Counted from the stretch's first letter, positions 17,804 to 26,975 are shown. The stretch is DNA of 35,822 nucleotides from Chitinophaga pinensis (GCA_945892775.1 CAMDDP010000029.1:1-35822), one strand, 5' to 3'. The notes: generated by a model not told the origin, from the letters alone. Numbers and translations: made by a program.

Positions 17804-18206
17804 TTTTCATTTTTAAAAATTCTGAATAATTTCTGATATAATCTGATTCTGCATAAGAATCAGAAGCCAATACAAGACAAATCGCACCTGACGAAAAATT
17901 TAATTCGCAAGCCCATATCATTGGTGGAATATGCAAGCCATAAAACGGACGATTCAATTGAACAACCTTTTTATTTATTCCATCTTCAATCATCACTTCA
18001 AAACTTCCACTTGCAGCAACTATGAACTGATGACAATTTTTATGTGCATGCGCACCACGGGATTCGCCTGCAGGAATGTCATATAAATAAAAAACTCTTT
18101 TAATATCAAATGGAACATCTATACCCGAATGAACAGGGGTAATATTGCCAGCGCGATTGGAAATTTTAGGTAGCTGAATAACAGAACAATCATTAATGCT
18201 GATCAT
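17787..18206 (-). CDS. WxcM/FdtA-like cupin sugar 3,4-ketoisomerase, copy 2 (HAH intact)
   Basis: This 139-residue single-domain cupin has the family signature SRGAHAHKNCHQFIVAASGSF at 49-69, with both histidines (His53 and His55) of the RGxHAHK motif. Known FdtA and QdtA enzymes isomerise dTDP-4-keto-6-deoxyglucose to the 3-keto sugar before C3 amination, and the motif histidines belong to the active site. The N-terminal RG block is altered here: SNRAGN rather than DPRGN. It overlaps copy 1 by 4 bases (ATGA) and the GNAT gene by 17 bases. It is clearly a paralogue of the adjacent copy (SGSF, the LNR block, DYIR.Y..FL). Confidence 0.85.
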   Translation of the reverse strand: MISINDCSVIQLPKISNRAGNITPVHSGIDVPFDIKRVFYLYDIPAGESRGAHAHKNCHQFIVAASGSFEVMIEDGINKKVVQLNRPFYGLHIPPMIWACELNFSSGAICLVLASDSYAESDYIRNYSEFLKMKNEIYG

Positions 18207-18610
18207 TGAATATTTTTTTTCAGTTTTAAAAACAAATCATAATCACGGATATAATCTTTTATATCATATGCTTTATCTGAAACAACTAACGCCAAGGAAT
18301 TAGTCGAAAAATTTTCTAATGAACGCCAAATCATTTTTGGAATATAAACACCGCGATAAGACCGATTAAGAGAGATTGTTTTTATTGAATGACCATCGTT
18401 AAGCACTACATCAAAACTTCCTGATAGTGCAACTATGAATTCTCGCATTTCATAAAAGGCGTGACCACCTCGTGATTCTCCACCAGGAACATCATAAATC
18501 CAATAAGCTCTTTCAATTTTAAAAGGTATGTGATTAGCTTCTTCAATGAACGATAAATTTCCACGAGGATCAATGATTTTAGGTAGTTCTATTAATTGAG
18601 ACTCATTCAT
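18203..18610 (-). CDS. WxcM/FdtA-like cupin sugar 3,4-ketoisomerase, copy 1 (second His replaced)
   Basis: This 135-residue cupin is related to copy 2. It keeps the N-terminal DPRGNLSFIEE block at about 14-24 but reads RGGHAFYEMREF at 47-58. The second motif histidine is Phe52, and the usual Gln is Glu57. The conserved IYDVP, SGSFDVVL, LNRSY and IRDYDLFL segments confirm the family. Loss of one histidine may mean no isomerase activity alone, a different reaction, or an active site shared with copy 2. It is the first gene of the seven-gene operon. A TTACTTTG (7 of 8 to TAnnTTTG) lies at 18641-18648 on this strand. Confidence 0.85.
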   Translation of the reverse strand: MNESQLIELPKIIDPRGNLSFIEEANHIPFKIERAYWIYDVPGGESRGGHAFYEMREFIVALSGSFDVVLNDGHSIKTISLNRSYRGVYIPKMIWRSLENFSTNSLALVVSDKAYDIKDYIRDYDLFLKLKKNIQ

Positions 18611-18845
18611 TTTAATTCATTTATTTTTTGCAGAGTAGTACAAAGTAACTTTTTGATTTCTTTTAAATAGATTTGAGATATAAAAGTGAATATTTATTTT
18701 ATTACTGATTGTAAATGTTTCTTCACCGAAAACATTAATTGTCCTAAAAATAATAACGAAATAAAATATTCAGTACACCTTGTTTGAATATTACATTCAA
18801 ATTATAAAATCACATTGTTATTTTGCCTTACAATATTTAAAGAGG

Positions 18846-20519
18846 ATGAGTAAAAAGCGAAAAAAGGTTCCACCATTGAAAGGGCATCAGCCAATATCTA
18901 AATTTGAATCACTTTCATTATTGGAGCGTTTTTCTTGGATAGAATATGTATTGGTTGCAATTACAATTATCATTTTCTTTTTTCTCCGGAAAAATTTTGT
19001 CGGTATTCCTTTTGAACGCGATGAAGGTGACTACGCTATGTTTGGAAAGTGGTTGTTAACCGGGGCAAAGCCGTATGTGGATTTTTATGAAATGAAGCCC
19101 CCCGGAATATTTTTAATTTATGCATTAATCGTTAAATTATTTGGCTATGAATACACAAGCCTTCAATTAGGATTTTGTTATGTAAATTCATTAATCTTAT
19201 TTTTTTCTTATCTGTTTCTTAAAAAATTTATCGGAAGAAGTACTGCTTTAGCCATTCTTCCAATTCTTGGATTTCTTTTGTTGAATCCATATTTGTCCGG
19301 CTTTACAATTCAATCTGAATTTTTAGTACTTCTTTTTGTTATGGCAGGATTATATCTCTTGTTTTTAGGGGATGAATTTGAAAATCATTTGCTGATAATT
19401 GCCGCGGGAATACTTCTTGGTTTTTCAGTTTTAATTAAGCAAGCAGGTGTTTTCTTTTGTTTTTTTGGAGTATTAATTTTCTTAATGAATTGGTGGAAGA
19501 AAAGAAGTTTTAAAAAACTATTTTTTGAAATTTCCGCTTATGTAATTGGAGGAATAATTCCTGTTATTGCCATCGTTTTTTGGTTGCAATCAAAAGGGGT
19601 TGCTAAAGAAGCTTTCTTTTGGATAGTTGAGTTTCCAGGAAAATATTATTTAAGTAATAATTCGTTTGAAACAGGAATGGATTTGCTTAAAATGTTTGGT
19701 AAAAACATAATAGTATTTCAATCTTTTTTCTGGTTCCTTTCCTTTACAGGATTAGTGTGTGGATGGTTCTTAAAAATCCCGAAAGAAAAAAAGATTCTTT
19801 GTTATTCTTTCATCATTTTATCCTCATTAACTATAGTGCCTGGACTTCGTTTTATGACACATTATTGGATATTGTTTATGCCAGGTATTGCTATCTCAAT
19901 TGCTCTTTCCTATAAATTTTTGGAGCAGATTACCCAGGGATTTAAGTTTCTACAAACCATTTTAGCAATAGTATTTGTTTTTATTCCTTTGGCGCATTTA
20001 CTTTCTGCAGATTCCTATTATTTGCGGCCAGTATTTGATGACATTCTCCATAATGCTTATGGAAGCAATCCTTTTCCCGAATCAAAAGTTGTTGGGGATT
20101 ATTTAAAGGAGAATATGAAGGAAGGAGATCAATTATTTATAGCAGGGTCTGAACCCCAAATATATTTATATGCTAATACTCTAGGAATTTCGCGCCATAA
20201 TTTCATCAATTTTATAAATGCAAAAACACCATTTGCAAAGCAATGGCAGGATGAGGTTATTCATGATGTTGAAACAAAAAAACCAAGATACCTTGTTTTT
20301 GTAAGGCATCCTTTTTCATGGATGCTTGATAAGGAAGGAGAGATGACTTTTTTTCAATGGACCCAAAATTATATACCAGAATATTATGATTGGGTTTTAG
20401 TCGCCGATCAGATTGATACTAGGGGAAATTGTAATTATGTATATTTTAAAGACAATCCTAATTACCAATTCTCAGGGCAACAGTTTATTTCAGTATTTGA
20501 AAGAAAAAGGGGCAAGTAA
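18846..20519 (+). CDS. GT39-like (PMT_2/ArnT-type) integral membrane glycosyltransferase
   Basis: This 557-residue protein has about ten or more hydrophobic segments and a short soluble C-terminus. The first periplasmic loop contains FERDEGDYAMFGKWLL and then PYVDFYEMKPPG (about 56-87). That is the signature of PMT/ArnT GT-C enzymes, where an Asp near Asp59 is catalytic and the KPPG turn follows. These enzymes use polyprenyl-phosphate sugars as donors on the outer face of the inner membrane. It diverges from the operon that includes a polyprenyl-phosphate GT2 and may use its product. ATG 18846 follows an AGAGG-like stretch; the TTG at 18780 is not needed. An inverted repeat lies at 18783-18801. 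Confidence 0.88.
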   Translation: MSKKRKKVPPLKGHQPISKFESLSLLERFSWIEYVLVAITIIIFFFLRKNFVGIPFERDEGDYAMFGKWLLTGAKPYVDFYEMKPPGIFLIYALIVKLFGYEYTSLQLGFCYVNSLILFFSYLFLKKFIGRSTALAILPILGFLLLNPYLSGFTIQSEFLVLLFVMAGLYLLFLGDEFENHLLIIAAGILLGFSVLIKQAGVFFCFFGVLIFLMNWWKKRSFKKLFFEISAYVIGGIIPVIAIVFWLQSKGVAKEAFFWIVEFPGKYYLSNNSFETGMDLLKMFGKNIIVFQSFFWFLSFTGLVCGWFLKIPKEKKILCYSFIILSSLTIVPGLRFMTHYWILFMPGIAISIALSYKFLEQITQGFKFLQTILAIVFVFIPLAHLLSADSYYLRPVFDDILHNAYGSNPFPESKVVGDYLKENMKEGDQLFIAGSEPQIYLYANTLGISRHNFINFINAKTPFAKQWQDEVIHDVETKKPRYLVFVRHPFSWMLDKEGEMTFFQWTQNYIPEYYDWVLVADQIDTRGNCNYVYFKDNPNYQFSGQQFISVFERKRGK

Positions 20520-20698
20520 AAAAACTATTTACTCATGCGGTATTTGTTGGAACAGATGATGCATAACAAGCGGGTGTATTACTAACTGTTACAGTATAAT
20601 TTACTGATGTTAAAACCACTATACATTTAAGCATTCGTGTAACCACGATCATTTACATAAAGAGCAATTACTTTGCAGTCCTATAAATACCTGCAAAA

Positions 20699-21892
20699 AT
20701 GAGCTTACTTCCTTCTTATTCGAAATATGCAGAACATTGGATGTTTGACCGTAGCACCGTGTTTTTAAATCATGGTTCTTTCGGTGGTTGCCCCATTTCG
20801 GTATTGAATAAACAAATAGAATATCGAAATAAAATGGAACAAGAACCTGTGCGATTTATGATTACTGAACTGGAAGATTTATTATGGAAGAACAAGGAGC
20901 AACTTGCCGCATTCATTGGTGCGAAAGCAAAAGATTTAGTGTTCGTGCCAAACGCTACTTATGGAGTTAACACAGTGATGAATAATTTAGAATTGAAAGA
21001 AGGCGATGAAATTCTCACTCACAATCATGCATATGGTGCTTGCTGGAATGCAGTTCAGTATTATGCGGATAAGAGTAAAGCGAAACTGATAATTGCTGAA
21101 ATTCCATTCCCGATAAAATCAGAAGATGATTTGGTGGAAGCATTTATGAAGAGTGTAACAGCCAAAACAAAATTCGCCATGATTGACCATGTGACTTCAG
21201 CAACAGGAATTATTTTTCCGGCGAAAAAATTAACTGTTGCACTGCACGAAAAAGGAATTGAAGTTTTAATTGACGGCGCACATGCTCCCGGAATGTTGGA
21301 TTTGAATATCGATGAAATCGGCGCTGAGTATTACACCGGTAATTGTCACAAATGGATTTGTTCGCCCAAAGGTTCCGCTTTATTGCATGTTCGTCAAGAC
21401 AAACAAAAAAACTTTCGCTCGATGATTGTCAGTCATACTTACGATAAAAAGGTTGGCGAAAAATTATGGTCGTCGCATTTCTTCTGGCCCGGCACTTCTG
21501 ATTACACAGCTTATGCATGTGTGGGTGATGCAATAGATTTCATGGGTTCAGTAATGGGCGATTGGAAAACTTTGCGAAAGCACAATCATGATTTAATAAT
21601 AGAAGGAAGAAAATTATTGCTGAATGCACTGAGCGTGGAAGCACCTTGTCCTGAAAAAATGTTGGGTAGTTTAGCTACTGTTCCATTACCAATTGCATTT
21701 AAAGCACCCGAATCAAATTTCAATTACATCCACCCATTCTGGCAAAGGCTGATGAATGAATATCATATTCAAACCCCGGTGTTTGGCTGGTCGCGCACCA
21801 ATCCGCGTTGGTGGTTGCGTATTGCAGGTCAGGCATATAATTCTATTGAGCAGATTCAATATTTAGGGGAGGTTTTGAAAAAGGAATTTTAA
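20699..21892 (+). CDS. Class V aminotransferase-fold PLP enzyme (isopenicillin N epimerase/cysteine desulfurase-like)
   Basis: This 397-residue soluble PLP enzyme has the Schiff-base lysine in GNCHKWICSPKGS (Lys218), the pyridine-binding Asp in LIDGAHAPGML, and NHGSFGG near residues 23-30. Those three signatures define the class V CefD-like group. Proteins labelled isopenicillin N epimerase-like in non-beta-lactam organisms generally have unknown substrates, and I see no cysteine-desulfurase active-site loop. It stands alone, with no co-directional partner. The upstream TTACTTTG at 20668-20675 is a weak promoter candidate. Confidence 0.88.
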   Translation: MSLLPSYSKYAEHWMFDRSTVFLNHGSFGGCPISVLNKQIEYRNKMEQEPVRFMITELEDLLWKNKEQLAAFIGAKAKDLVFVPNATYGVNTVMNNLELKEGDEILTHNHAYGACWNAVQYYADKSKAKLIIAEIPFPIKSEDDLVEAFMKSVTAKTKFAMIDHVTSATGIIFPAKKLTVALHEKGIEVLIDGAHAPGMLDLNIDEIGAEYYTGNCHKWICSPKGSALLHVRQDKQKNFRSMIVSHTYDKKVGEKLWSSHFFWPGTSDYTAYACVGDAIDFMGSVMGDWKTLRKHNHDLIIEGRKLLLNALSVEAPCPEKMLGSLATVPLPIAFKAPESNFNYIHPFWQRLMNEYHIQTPVFGWSRTNPRWWLRIAGQAYNSIEQIQYLGEVLKKEF

Positions 21893-21987
21893 TAATAATG
21901 TATTTCTAAAAATATATTCCTGAAAATGGCAATGGCATTCATGCTGTTTTATTCCCATTACAAAAATTACAAAAGAACAGTAGTAAG

Positions 21988-22018
21988 AAAAAAGGCAACT
22001 AATGAATTCAGTTGCCCC
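21988..22018 (-). terminator. Intrinsic terminator for the adhesin gene pair
   Basis: On the reverse strand GGCAACT (from 22016) pairs with AGTTGCC (to 21994) across a 9-base loop containing GAATTC, followed directly by six T (21988-21993). It sits 25 bases past the stop of the minus-strand T9SS type B gene. Confidence 0.75.
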
Positions 22019-22042
22019 TTAAATAATATTTTTATTAAAAAA

Positions 22043-24439
22043 TTACCTGACTAAGGTAATATTTCCCTTTTGTTCAATATGGATATTGCCATAACCTTCC
22101 CCAGCTAAAATATAAGTATACACGCCTACTTCACAATCTTCGCCCTTATATTTTCCGTTCCACCAATCAGAAATATTTTGGCTTTCAAAAACAATCTCTC
22201 CCCATCGATTATATATTTTCAAATAAGTAAGATTAAAAACTCCAAGTTGAATAATTTTTAAGAAGTCATTATGTCCATCACCATTTGGCGAAAATGCGTT
22301 TGGCACTTTAACAATAGGGTCATTTGTTACTACCACAATCATAGTATCCAAATCAATACAACCTTCGGATGAAATAATGGTTAGAATATAGGTGGTAGTT
22401 AATGTTGGGTTTGCAAAAGGGTTTGGACTATTTGGGTTGCTTAAATCGTTTGGCGGAGCCCATGAATAAACACTTCCGAAAGGGCCACTACCATTTAATT
22501 GTGTGCTGTCAAATAAATAAATTGAAGCATCGACTCCAGCATCAGCAATCGGTAAATCATATAAATGTAAGGTTATCTGTGCTGTATCAACGCATCCAAA
22601 TTGATTGGCCACAGTTACAGTAAAAACAACTGTTGAAGCAGTTGGTGTAGACAAAGGATTTTGAACGCTATCATCACTTAAAAAATAGCCGGTCCAGACA
22701 TAACTTATTCCTCCGCTTGAATGAAGCTGTACTGATTCATTTGGACAAACTGAAGAATCAGGCCATGCATTCGCGGTAGGTACAGGATGTACTGTAACAA
22801 TGGCGGTATCTGAAGAAACACCACAAGGACTATTTGCAGTTACTGTATATGTAGTTGAAACAGCAGGAGAGGCTTGAGTACCAGCAGAGTTTGGAGCGGT
22901 TAATCCAGTTGCAGGTGTCCATTGATAACCAGAAGCGCCACTTGCATTTAAAAAGACTGACCCACCCGGGCACATTGAACCACCAATTCCTGCGTTTACT
23001 CCCTGAATATTATCTACCGTTATTAGTACATCATCGGTTAAATTACAGGAACCAAAAGAAGCAGTGACGGTATATTGTGTTGTTATAGTCGGAGAAGCTA
23101 CAGGATTAGGGCAATTAGTACACGATAGATTTAAAGGAGGTGACCATGCATAGCTTAATAAATTTGAAGCGGCTGATAAATTTGCAGAGCCACCATTGCA
23201 TATAGTATCATCAGGGCTTGCAAGTACGAATGGATCCATAAGCAAAAACATGGCATGAAGTGCAACTAATGATGCTGCGCCAGAACAATTTGCAGTATCT
23301 AATGAATCTAGAATTGGATATAGGTCAACAATGATGGTGTCATATGGCGGTTCAAAATTTCCATCGGCGATTGGAATAATATTTAAATAGAAAACACTAT
23401 CAAGAACTGAAATACAAACTGTATCTGGCAAGTCTTGATAATCAATTCCCTCAATGGCATTACCACTTGTTACAATTTGATAACAAAGAGTATCAATCTG
23501 ACAGTTATTAGTAGTGTCTATAATCCCGCATGGGCCGCTATTTGATATCTTCTTGACCTGAATTTCTCCGGTTGTGCAACCCTCTACAATTGTATTTATT
23601 GGATAATTTGGAATTGGATTGCTTACAGTTTGATAAACTACCGTTCCTGCCAATAGATTAGCAATTAATACACCTGAATCATAAATTCCATCACTCACAT
23701 CAGCAATAACAAGAACTAAATGGTAAGTGTCGCATGACATTACATTTGCCTGAGCAGTTAACAAGGTTGTAAATCCATCATATTCAACATTAGTTTGTGT
23801 TGCAGATGCCGGACATTGTGTTGTACAACCACCACCATTTGGTGTGTATGGATCATTGCATACATAATAACCTCCATTTAAACCACAGTTTACATTGTTA
23901 ATTGAAATTTGAGTTGAAGTACCTGGTATTACAGCAATATTTAGTTGCCCGATTATTCCAGGACCACTGATAAAGAATCCAAAAGCATCATTAATGGAAT
24001 TTACAAAATCATTATATTCATCAGAAGCAAAGACATAGTTAAATGTTAAAATTGAGTCATAAGCAATTACATCAAATTCAAATCTGGTTGCATCCAAAGT
24101 AAATCCGGCAAATGCAAGCATCGGATCTCCAGGTAAACCATTGTTTTGACCATAGCTTTGCATGGTATTAGTGTTTGGAAGTGTGGCGGTACCTGAGGTT
24201 AATATTATTCCATGGTCAATTCCTATGTTAGTAGAACTTCCATTTGAAAAAGTACCATAAGCGCCAGAATTACCAGTAATTACAGGATTCAAAACAGTTG
24301 CACCTGGACCTACAAGAGCTTGAGCTAGTTGCAAAGCAGTTACTCCGGGAACTGTATTTATTTGTCCTAAAGAATAAAAGGGGATTGCCAAAACAATTCC
24401 TACAGTAATGAAAAAGAATAATTTGTTTATGAAATTCAT
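22043..24439 (-). CDS. Choice-of-anchor L, T9SS type B secreted adhesin-like protein (paralogue 2)
   Basis: The 798-residue product has a signal peptide to about residue 26 (YSLGQ). A choice-of-anchor L domain follows, with LQLAQALVGPG, GIILTSG, FEFDV and YVFASDEYNDFV. Next is a Cys-rich region with SGNAIEGIDYQDLPDTVC, then several Ig/PKD-like repeats of about 80 residues with the pattern W.PP..LS......PTTTYTVT. It ends with the gliding-motility-associated C-terminal domain (VPNAFSPNGDGHNDFLKI, KIYNRWGEIVFES), which is a T9SS type B signal. It should be surface-anchored or released. It is the second gene of a tandem pair, 124 bases after paralogue 1, with its own promoter-like box and a terminator downstream. 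The ligand is unknown. Confidence 0.92.
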   Translation of the reverse strand: MNFINKLFFFITVGIVLAIPFYSLGQINTVPGVTALQLAQALVGPGATVLNPVITGNSGAYGTFSNGSSTNIGIDHGIILTSGTATLPNTNTMQSYGQNNGLPGDPMLAFAGFTLDATRFEFDVIAYDSILTFNYVFASDEYNDFVNSINDAFGFFISGPGIIGQLNIAVIPGTSTQISINNVNCGLNGGYYVCNDPYTPNGGGCTTQCPASATQTNVEYDGFTTLLTAQANVMSCDTYHLVLVIADVSDGIYDSGVLIANLLAGTVVYQTVSNPIPNYPINTIVEGCTTGEIQVKKISNSGPCGIIDTTNNCQIDTLCYQIVTSGNAIEGIDYQDLPDTVCISVLDSVFYLNIIPIADGNFEPPYDTIIVDLYPILDSLDTANCSGAASLVALHAMFLLMDPFVLASPDDTICNGGSANLSAASNLLSYAWSPPLNLSCTNCPNPVASPTITTQYTVTASFGSCNLTDDVLITVDNIQGVNAGIGGSMCPGGSVFLNASGASGYQWTPATGLTAPNSAGTQASPAVSTTYTVTANSPCGVSSDTAIVTVHPVPTANAWPDSSVCPNESVQLHSSGGISYVWTGYFLSDDSVQNPLSTPTASTVVFTVTVANQFGCVDTAQITLHLYDLPIADAGVDASIYLFDSTQLNGSGPFGSVYSWAPPNDLSNPNSPNPFANPTLTTTYILTIISSEGCIDLDTMIVVVTNDPIVKVPNAFSPNGDGHNDFLKIIQLGVFNLTYLKIYNRWGEIVFESQNISDWWNGKYKGEDCEVGVYTYILAGEGYGNIHIEQKGNITLVR

Positions 24440-24462
24440 AATTGTCTAGTTATTAAAAAATG

Positions 24463-24470
24463 TAAAGTTA
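24463..24470 (-). promoter_or_regulatory. Putative -7 element of the second T9SS adhesin
   Basis: On the reverse strand this reads TAACTTTA (7 of 8 to TAnnTTTG) with 23 bases to the ATG at 24439. The tandem paralogue has a similar box at almost the same distance, which is the main support. No clear -33 element is seen. Confidence 0.4.
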
Positions 24471-24563
24471 CTGAATTAGAAAATTTAAAAGTGAAAAAAT
24501 TAAATAAAAAAAAGATTTTTTGAATTGATTTTTCACAACTGGTTAAAGGCAATAAACATCAAA

Positions 24564-26945
24564 CTACTTCAGCAAAGTAACATTGCCTCGCATGGAAACC
24601 CGCTGATTATTATGACCATGTCCGGCTATGTAGTAAACATAAACCCCAATTGGAGCGGGCTCATTTTTATAAAGACCATTCCATCCCTTTTTTATGTCAT
24701 TTGTTTGATAAACAAGTTCTCCCCAACGATTATAAATTCTGAAGTCTTCGAGTTCAAAAACACCCTGATGGATTATTTTCAACAAATCATTTATTCCATC
24801 TTCATTTGGTGAAAAAGCATTCGGTAAGTAGACATATGGTTTATCATCAACAAAAACCCAAACAGTATCGTCATCTACACAACCATTTGCATTAGTTACA
24901 ATAACATGATACAAGGTAGATACCTCAGGATTAGCCCAAGGGTTTCCAATAGTAGTATCACTTAAACCATAAGATGGATCCCAAATCCATGATACACCAC
25001 CGGATGCAACTATTTGAACACTGTCATACAAATGAATTGTAACATCCTGACCAGCATATGCCTGTGGTATTGGAAAGAAATCAACAACAGTGTATGCAGT
25101 ATCAACACAGAAGAATTCGTTTGAAACAATTACCATATAAACAGTTGAGTCAACCGGAGGAGCAACCACAACCATTGAACCGGTATCAGTTAATAATCCA
25201 TCACCAAACCACAAATATTGAATTCCACCACTAGCATAAAGAGTTGTACTTCCCCATGGGCAAATAATTGTATCCGGATAAGCGTCAGCAATTGGTAATG
25301 GATGAACAGTAACAACAACTGAGTCGGTTGTAATTCCGCAAGGACTTAATCCTGTAACAGTATATGTTGTTGTCGTTGTTGGAAATGCAATTGGATTTGG
25401 AATATTTGGGTCAGTTAATGAAGTAGTCGGTGCCCAAACATAATTTGTTGCTCCTGTTACAATCAACTGAACACTGTCATTTAAACACATTGCAGTATCG
25501 TTTGATGCAACAATTGCCTGTGGGAAATCAACATCAACCATTACAGTTTGTGATAATGAACAGTTTCCTAATGCAGCAGTCACAGTATAAAGAGTCGAAC
25601 TGGTAGGAGTAGCAGTTGGAGAAAGACAAGTAGTACAAGACAAACCTGTTGGAGGTGACCATGTAACTACTGGTAAATTTGATGATGTTATTAAATCAAC
25701 TGATTGACCAATACAAAGAATGGTATTTGGAGTGGTAAATAATTGCTGATCTATTAAGAAGAACTTGACCTGAAATGATTGAAGCAAAACTGCACCAGGG
25801 CAATTAGTTGTATCAGAAACCGGAATTAAATCAATGATAATCGTATCTACACCAGGTTCAAAAATGCCATCAGCAATAGGAATAATATCAATATACATTA
25901 CTGTATCCATTCCAAAGCACATTGTATCAGGTAGGGCTAAATAATCAACACCTTCTATGGCATTGCCACTCGTGACCAACTTGTAACACAATGAATCAGT
26001 TGCACAGTTAGAGGTGTCTATTAAAGAACAGGCACCACCATTTGTAATTGATTGCTTTTTCAATTGAATTTGACCAGTGGTACAACCTTCCATTAATGAA
26101 GTATTATCTAAACCAGGTAACGAATCACTAACTGTAGTTGAAATATTAGTTCCGGCAATTAGATTGCCAATTAAAACTCCGGAGTCATATCCTGCATCGG
26201 CAATATCAGCTATTACTAAAATTAAATGATAAGTATCACACGGAGTTACATCTGCCTGAGCTGTGAGCATAACTGTAAAACCATCATATTCAATAGTAGT
26301 TGAAGCTTGATTTGGAGGACATTGATTTGTACACCCACCGGAAGTTGGATTCCACCAGTCATTACATGTATAATACTGACCATTATTTCCACAGTTAACA
26401 TTCCCTATTGTAACCTGAGCTCCTCCTGGCAGTAATGCAATATTTTGTTGACCAACAATGCCTGGTCCTGAAATAAAAAATCCGAAAGCATCATTGAAAC
26501 TGGTACCCACCCAATCATTATATTCTTCAGATCCAAACACATAATTAAAAGTCATCGATGAATCGTAGGCTACAACATCAAATTCAAAACGACAAGCATC
26601 ATTGGTTATTCCTGCAAAAGCCAAAAGCGGATCACCCGGAGAATAATAGGCAGTTGACCAAGGAGATGCTGTATTTGAACTTGGTATATTGGCATTACCA
26701 GAGGTAAGTATTATGCCTTGCCCAATTCCAATATTGGTTGAAAATCCATTTGTGAATGTTCCATAAGAGGTAGCCATACCAGTAATCTGCGGATTTAATA
26801 CAATAGCCCCAGGACCCACTAAAGCCTGAGCCAATTGCAAAGCAGTTACAGATGTATTTGTAACAATTTGAGCATCTGCAAAATTGCTTTGAATAAAAAA
26901 TAAAGGAATTAGAAGTACCGAAAATTTTCTAACAACTGTTTTCAT
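24564..26945 (-). CDS. Choice-of-anchor L, T9SS type B secreted adhesin-like protein (paralogue 1)
   Basis: The 793-residue product has the same architecture as its neighbour. The signal peptide ends near residue 26 (ADAQ). The choice-of-anchor L domain has LQLAQALVGPG, GIILTSGNA and YVFGSEEYNDWVG. The same SGNAIEGVDYLALPDTMC block follows, then Ig/PKD-like repeats carrying TTTYTVT and WSPPTGLSC. The C-terminal domain has LPNAFSPNEDGINDLLKI and RIYNRWGELVYQT. It is clearly a tandem duplicate with diverged repeats. It is preceded by TACCTTTA 22 bases before the ATG. Function is likely surface adhesion or matrix binding; no enzymatic motif is visible. It is divergent from the DUF885 lipoprotein gene. 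Confidence 0.92.
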   Translation of the reverse strand: MKTVVRKFSVLLIPLFFIQSNFADAQIVTNTSVTALQLAQALVGPGAIVLNPQITGMATSYGTFTNGFSTNIGIGQGIILTSGNANIPSSNTASPWSTAYYSPGDPLLAFAGITNDACRFEFDVVAYDSSMTFNYVFGSEEYNDWVGTSFNDAFGFFISGPGIVGQQNIALLPGGAQVTIGNVNCGNNGQYYTCNDWWNPTSGGCTNQCPPNQASTTIEYDGFTVMLTAQADVTPCDTYHLILVIADIADAGYDSGVLIGNLIAGTNISTTVSDSLPGLDNTSLMEGCTTGQIQLKKQSITNGGACSLIDTSNCATDSLCYKLVTSGNAIEGVDYLALPDTMCFGMDTVMYIDIIPIADGIFEPGVDTIIIDLIPVSDTTNCPGAVLLQSFQVKFFLIDQQLFTTPNTILCIGQSVDLITSSNLPVVTWSPPTGLSCTTCLSPTATPTSSTLYTVTAALGNCSLSQTVMVDVDFPQAIVASNDTAMCLNDSVQLIVTGATNYVWAPTTSLTDPNIPNPIAFPTTTTTYTVTGLSPCGITTDSVVVTVHPLPIADAYPDTIICPWGSTTLYASGGIQYLWFGDGLLTDTGSMVVVAPPVDSTVYMVIVSNEFFCVDTAYTVVDFFPIPQAYAGQDVTIHLYDSVQIVASGGVSWIWDPSYGLSDTTIGNPWANPEVSTLYHVIVTNANGCVDDDTVWVFVDDKPYVYLPNAFSPNEDGINDLLKIIHQGVFELEDFRIYNRWGELVYQTNDIKKGWNGLYKNEPAPIGVYVYYIAGHGHNNQRVSMRGNVTLLK

Positions 26946-26967
26946 TATAAATTAAAATATGATTGCC

Positions 26968-26975
26968 TAAAGGTA
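26968..26975 (-). promoter_or_regulatory. Putative -7 element of the first T9SS adhesin
   Basis: On the reverse strand this reads TACCTTTA (7 of 8 to TAnnTTTG) with 22 bases to the ATG at 26945, matching the geometry seen upstream of the paralogue. No clear -33 element is seen. Confidence 0.4.

Noticed and set aside
18780-18845. TTG-initiated extension of the GT39-like gene
   Set aside because: An ATG with a ribosome-site-like AGAGG just upstream exists at 18846 and the extension has no family signal.
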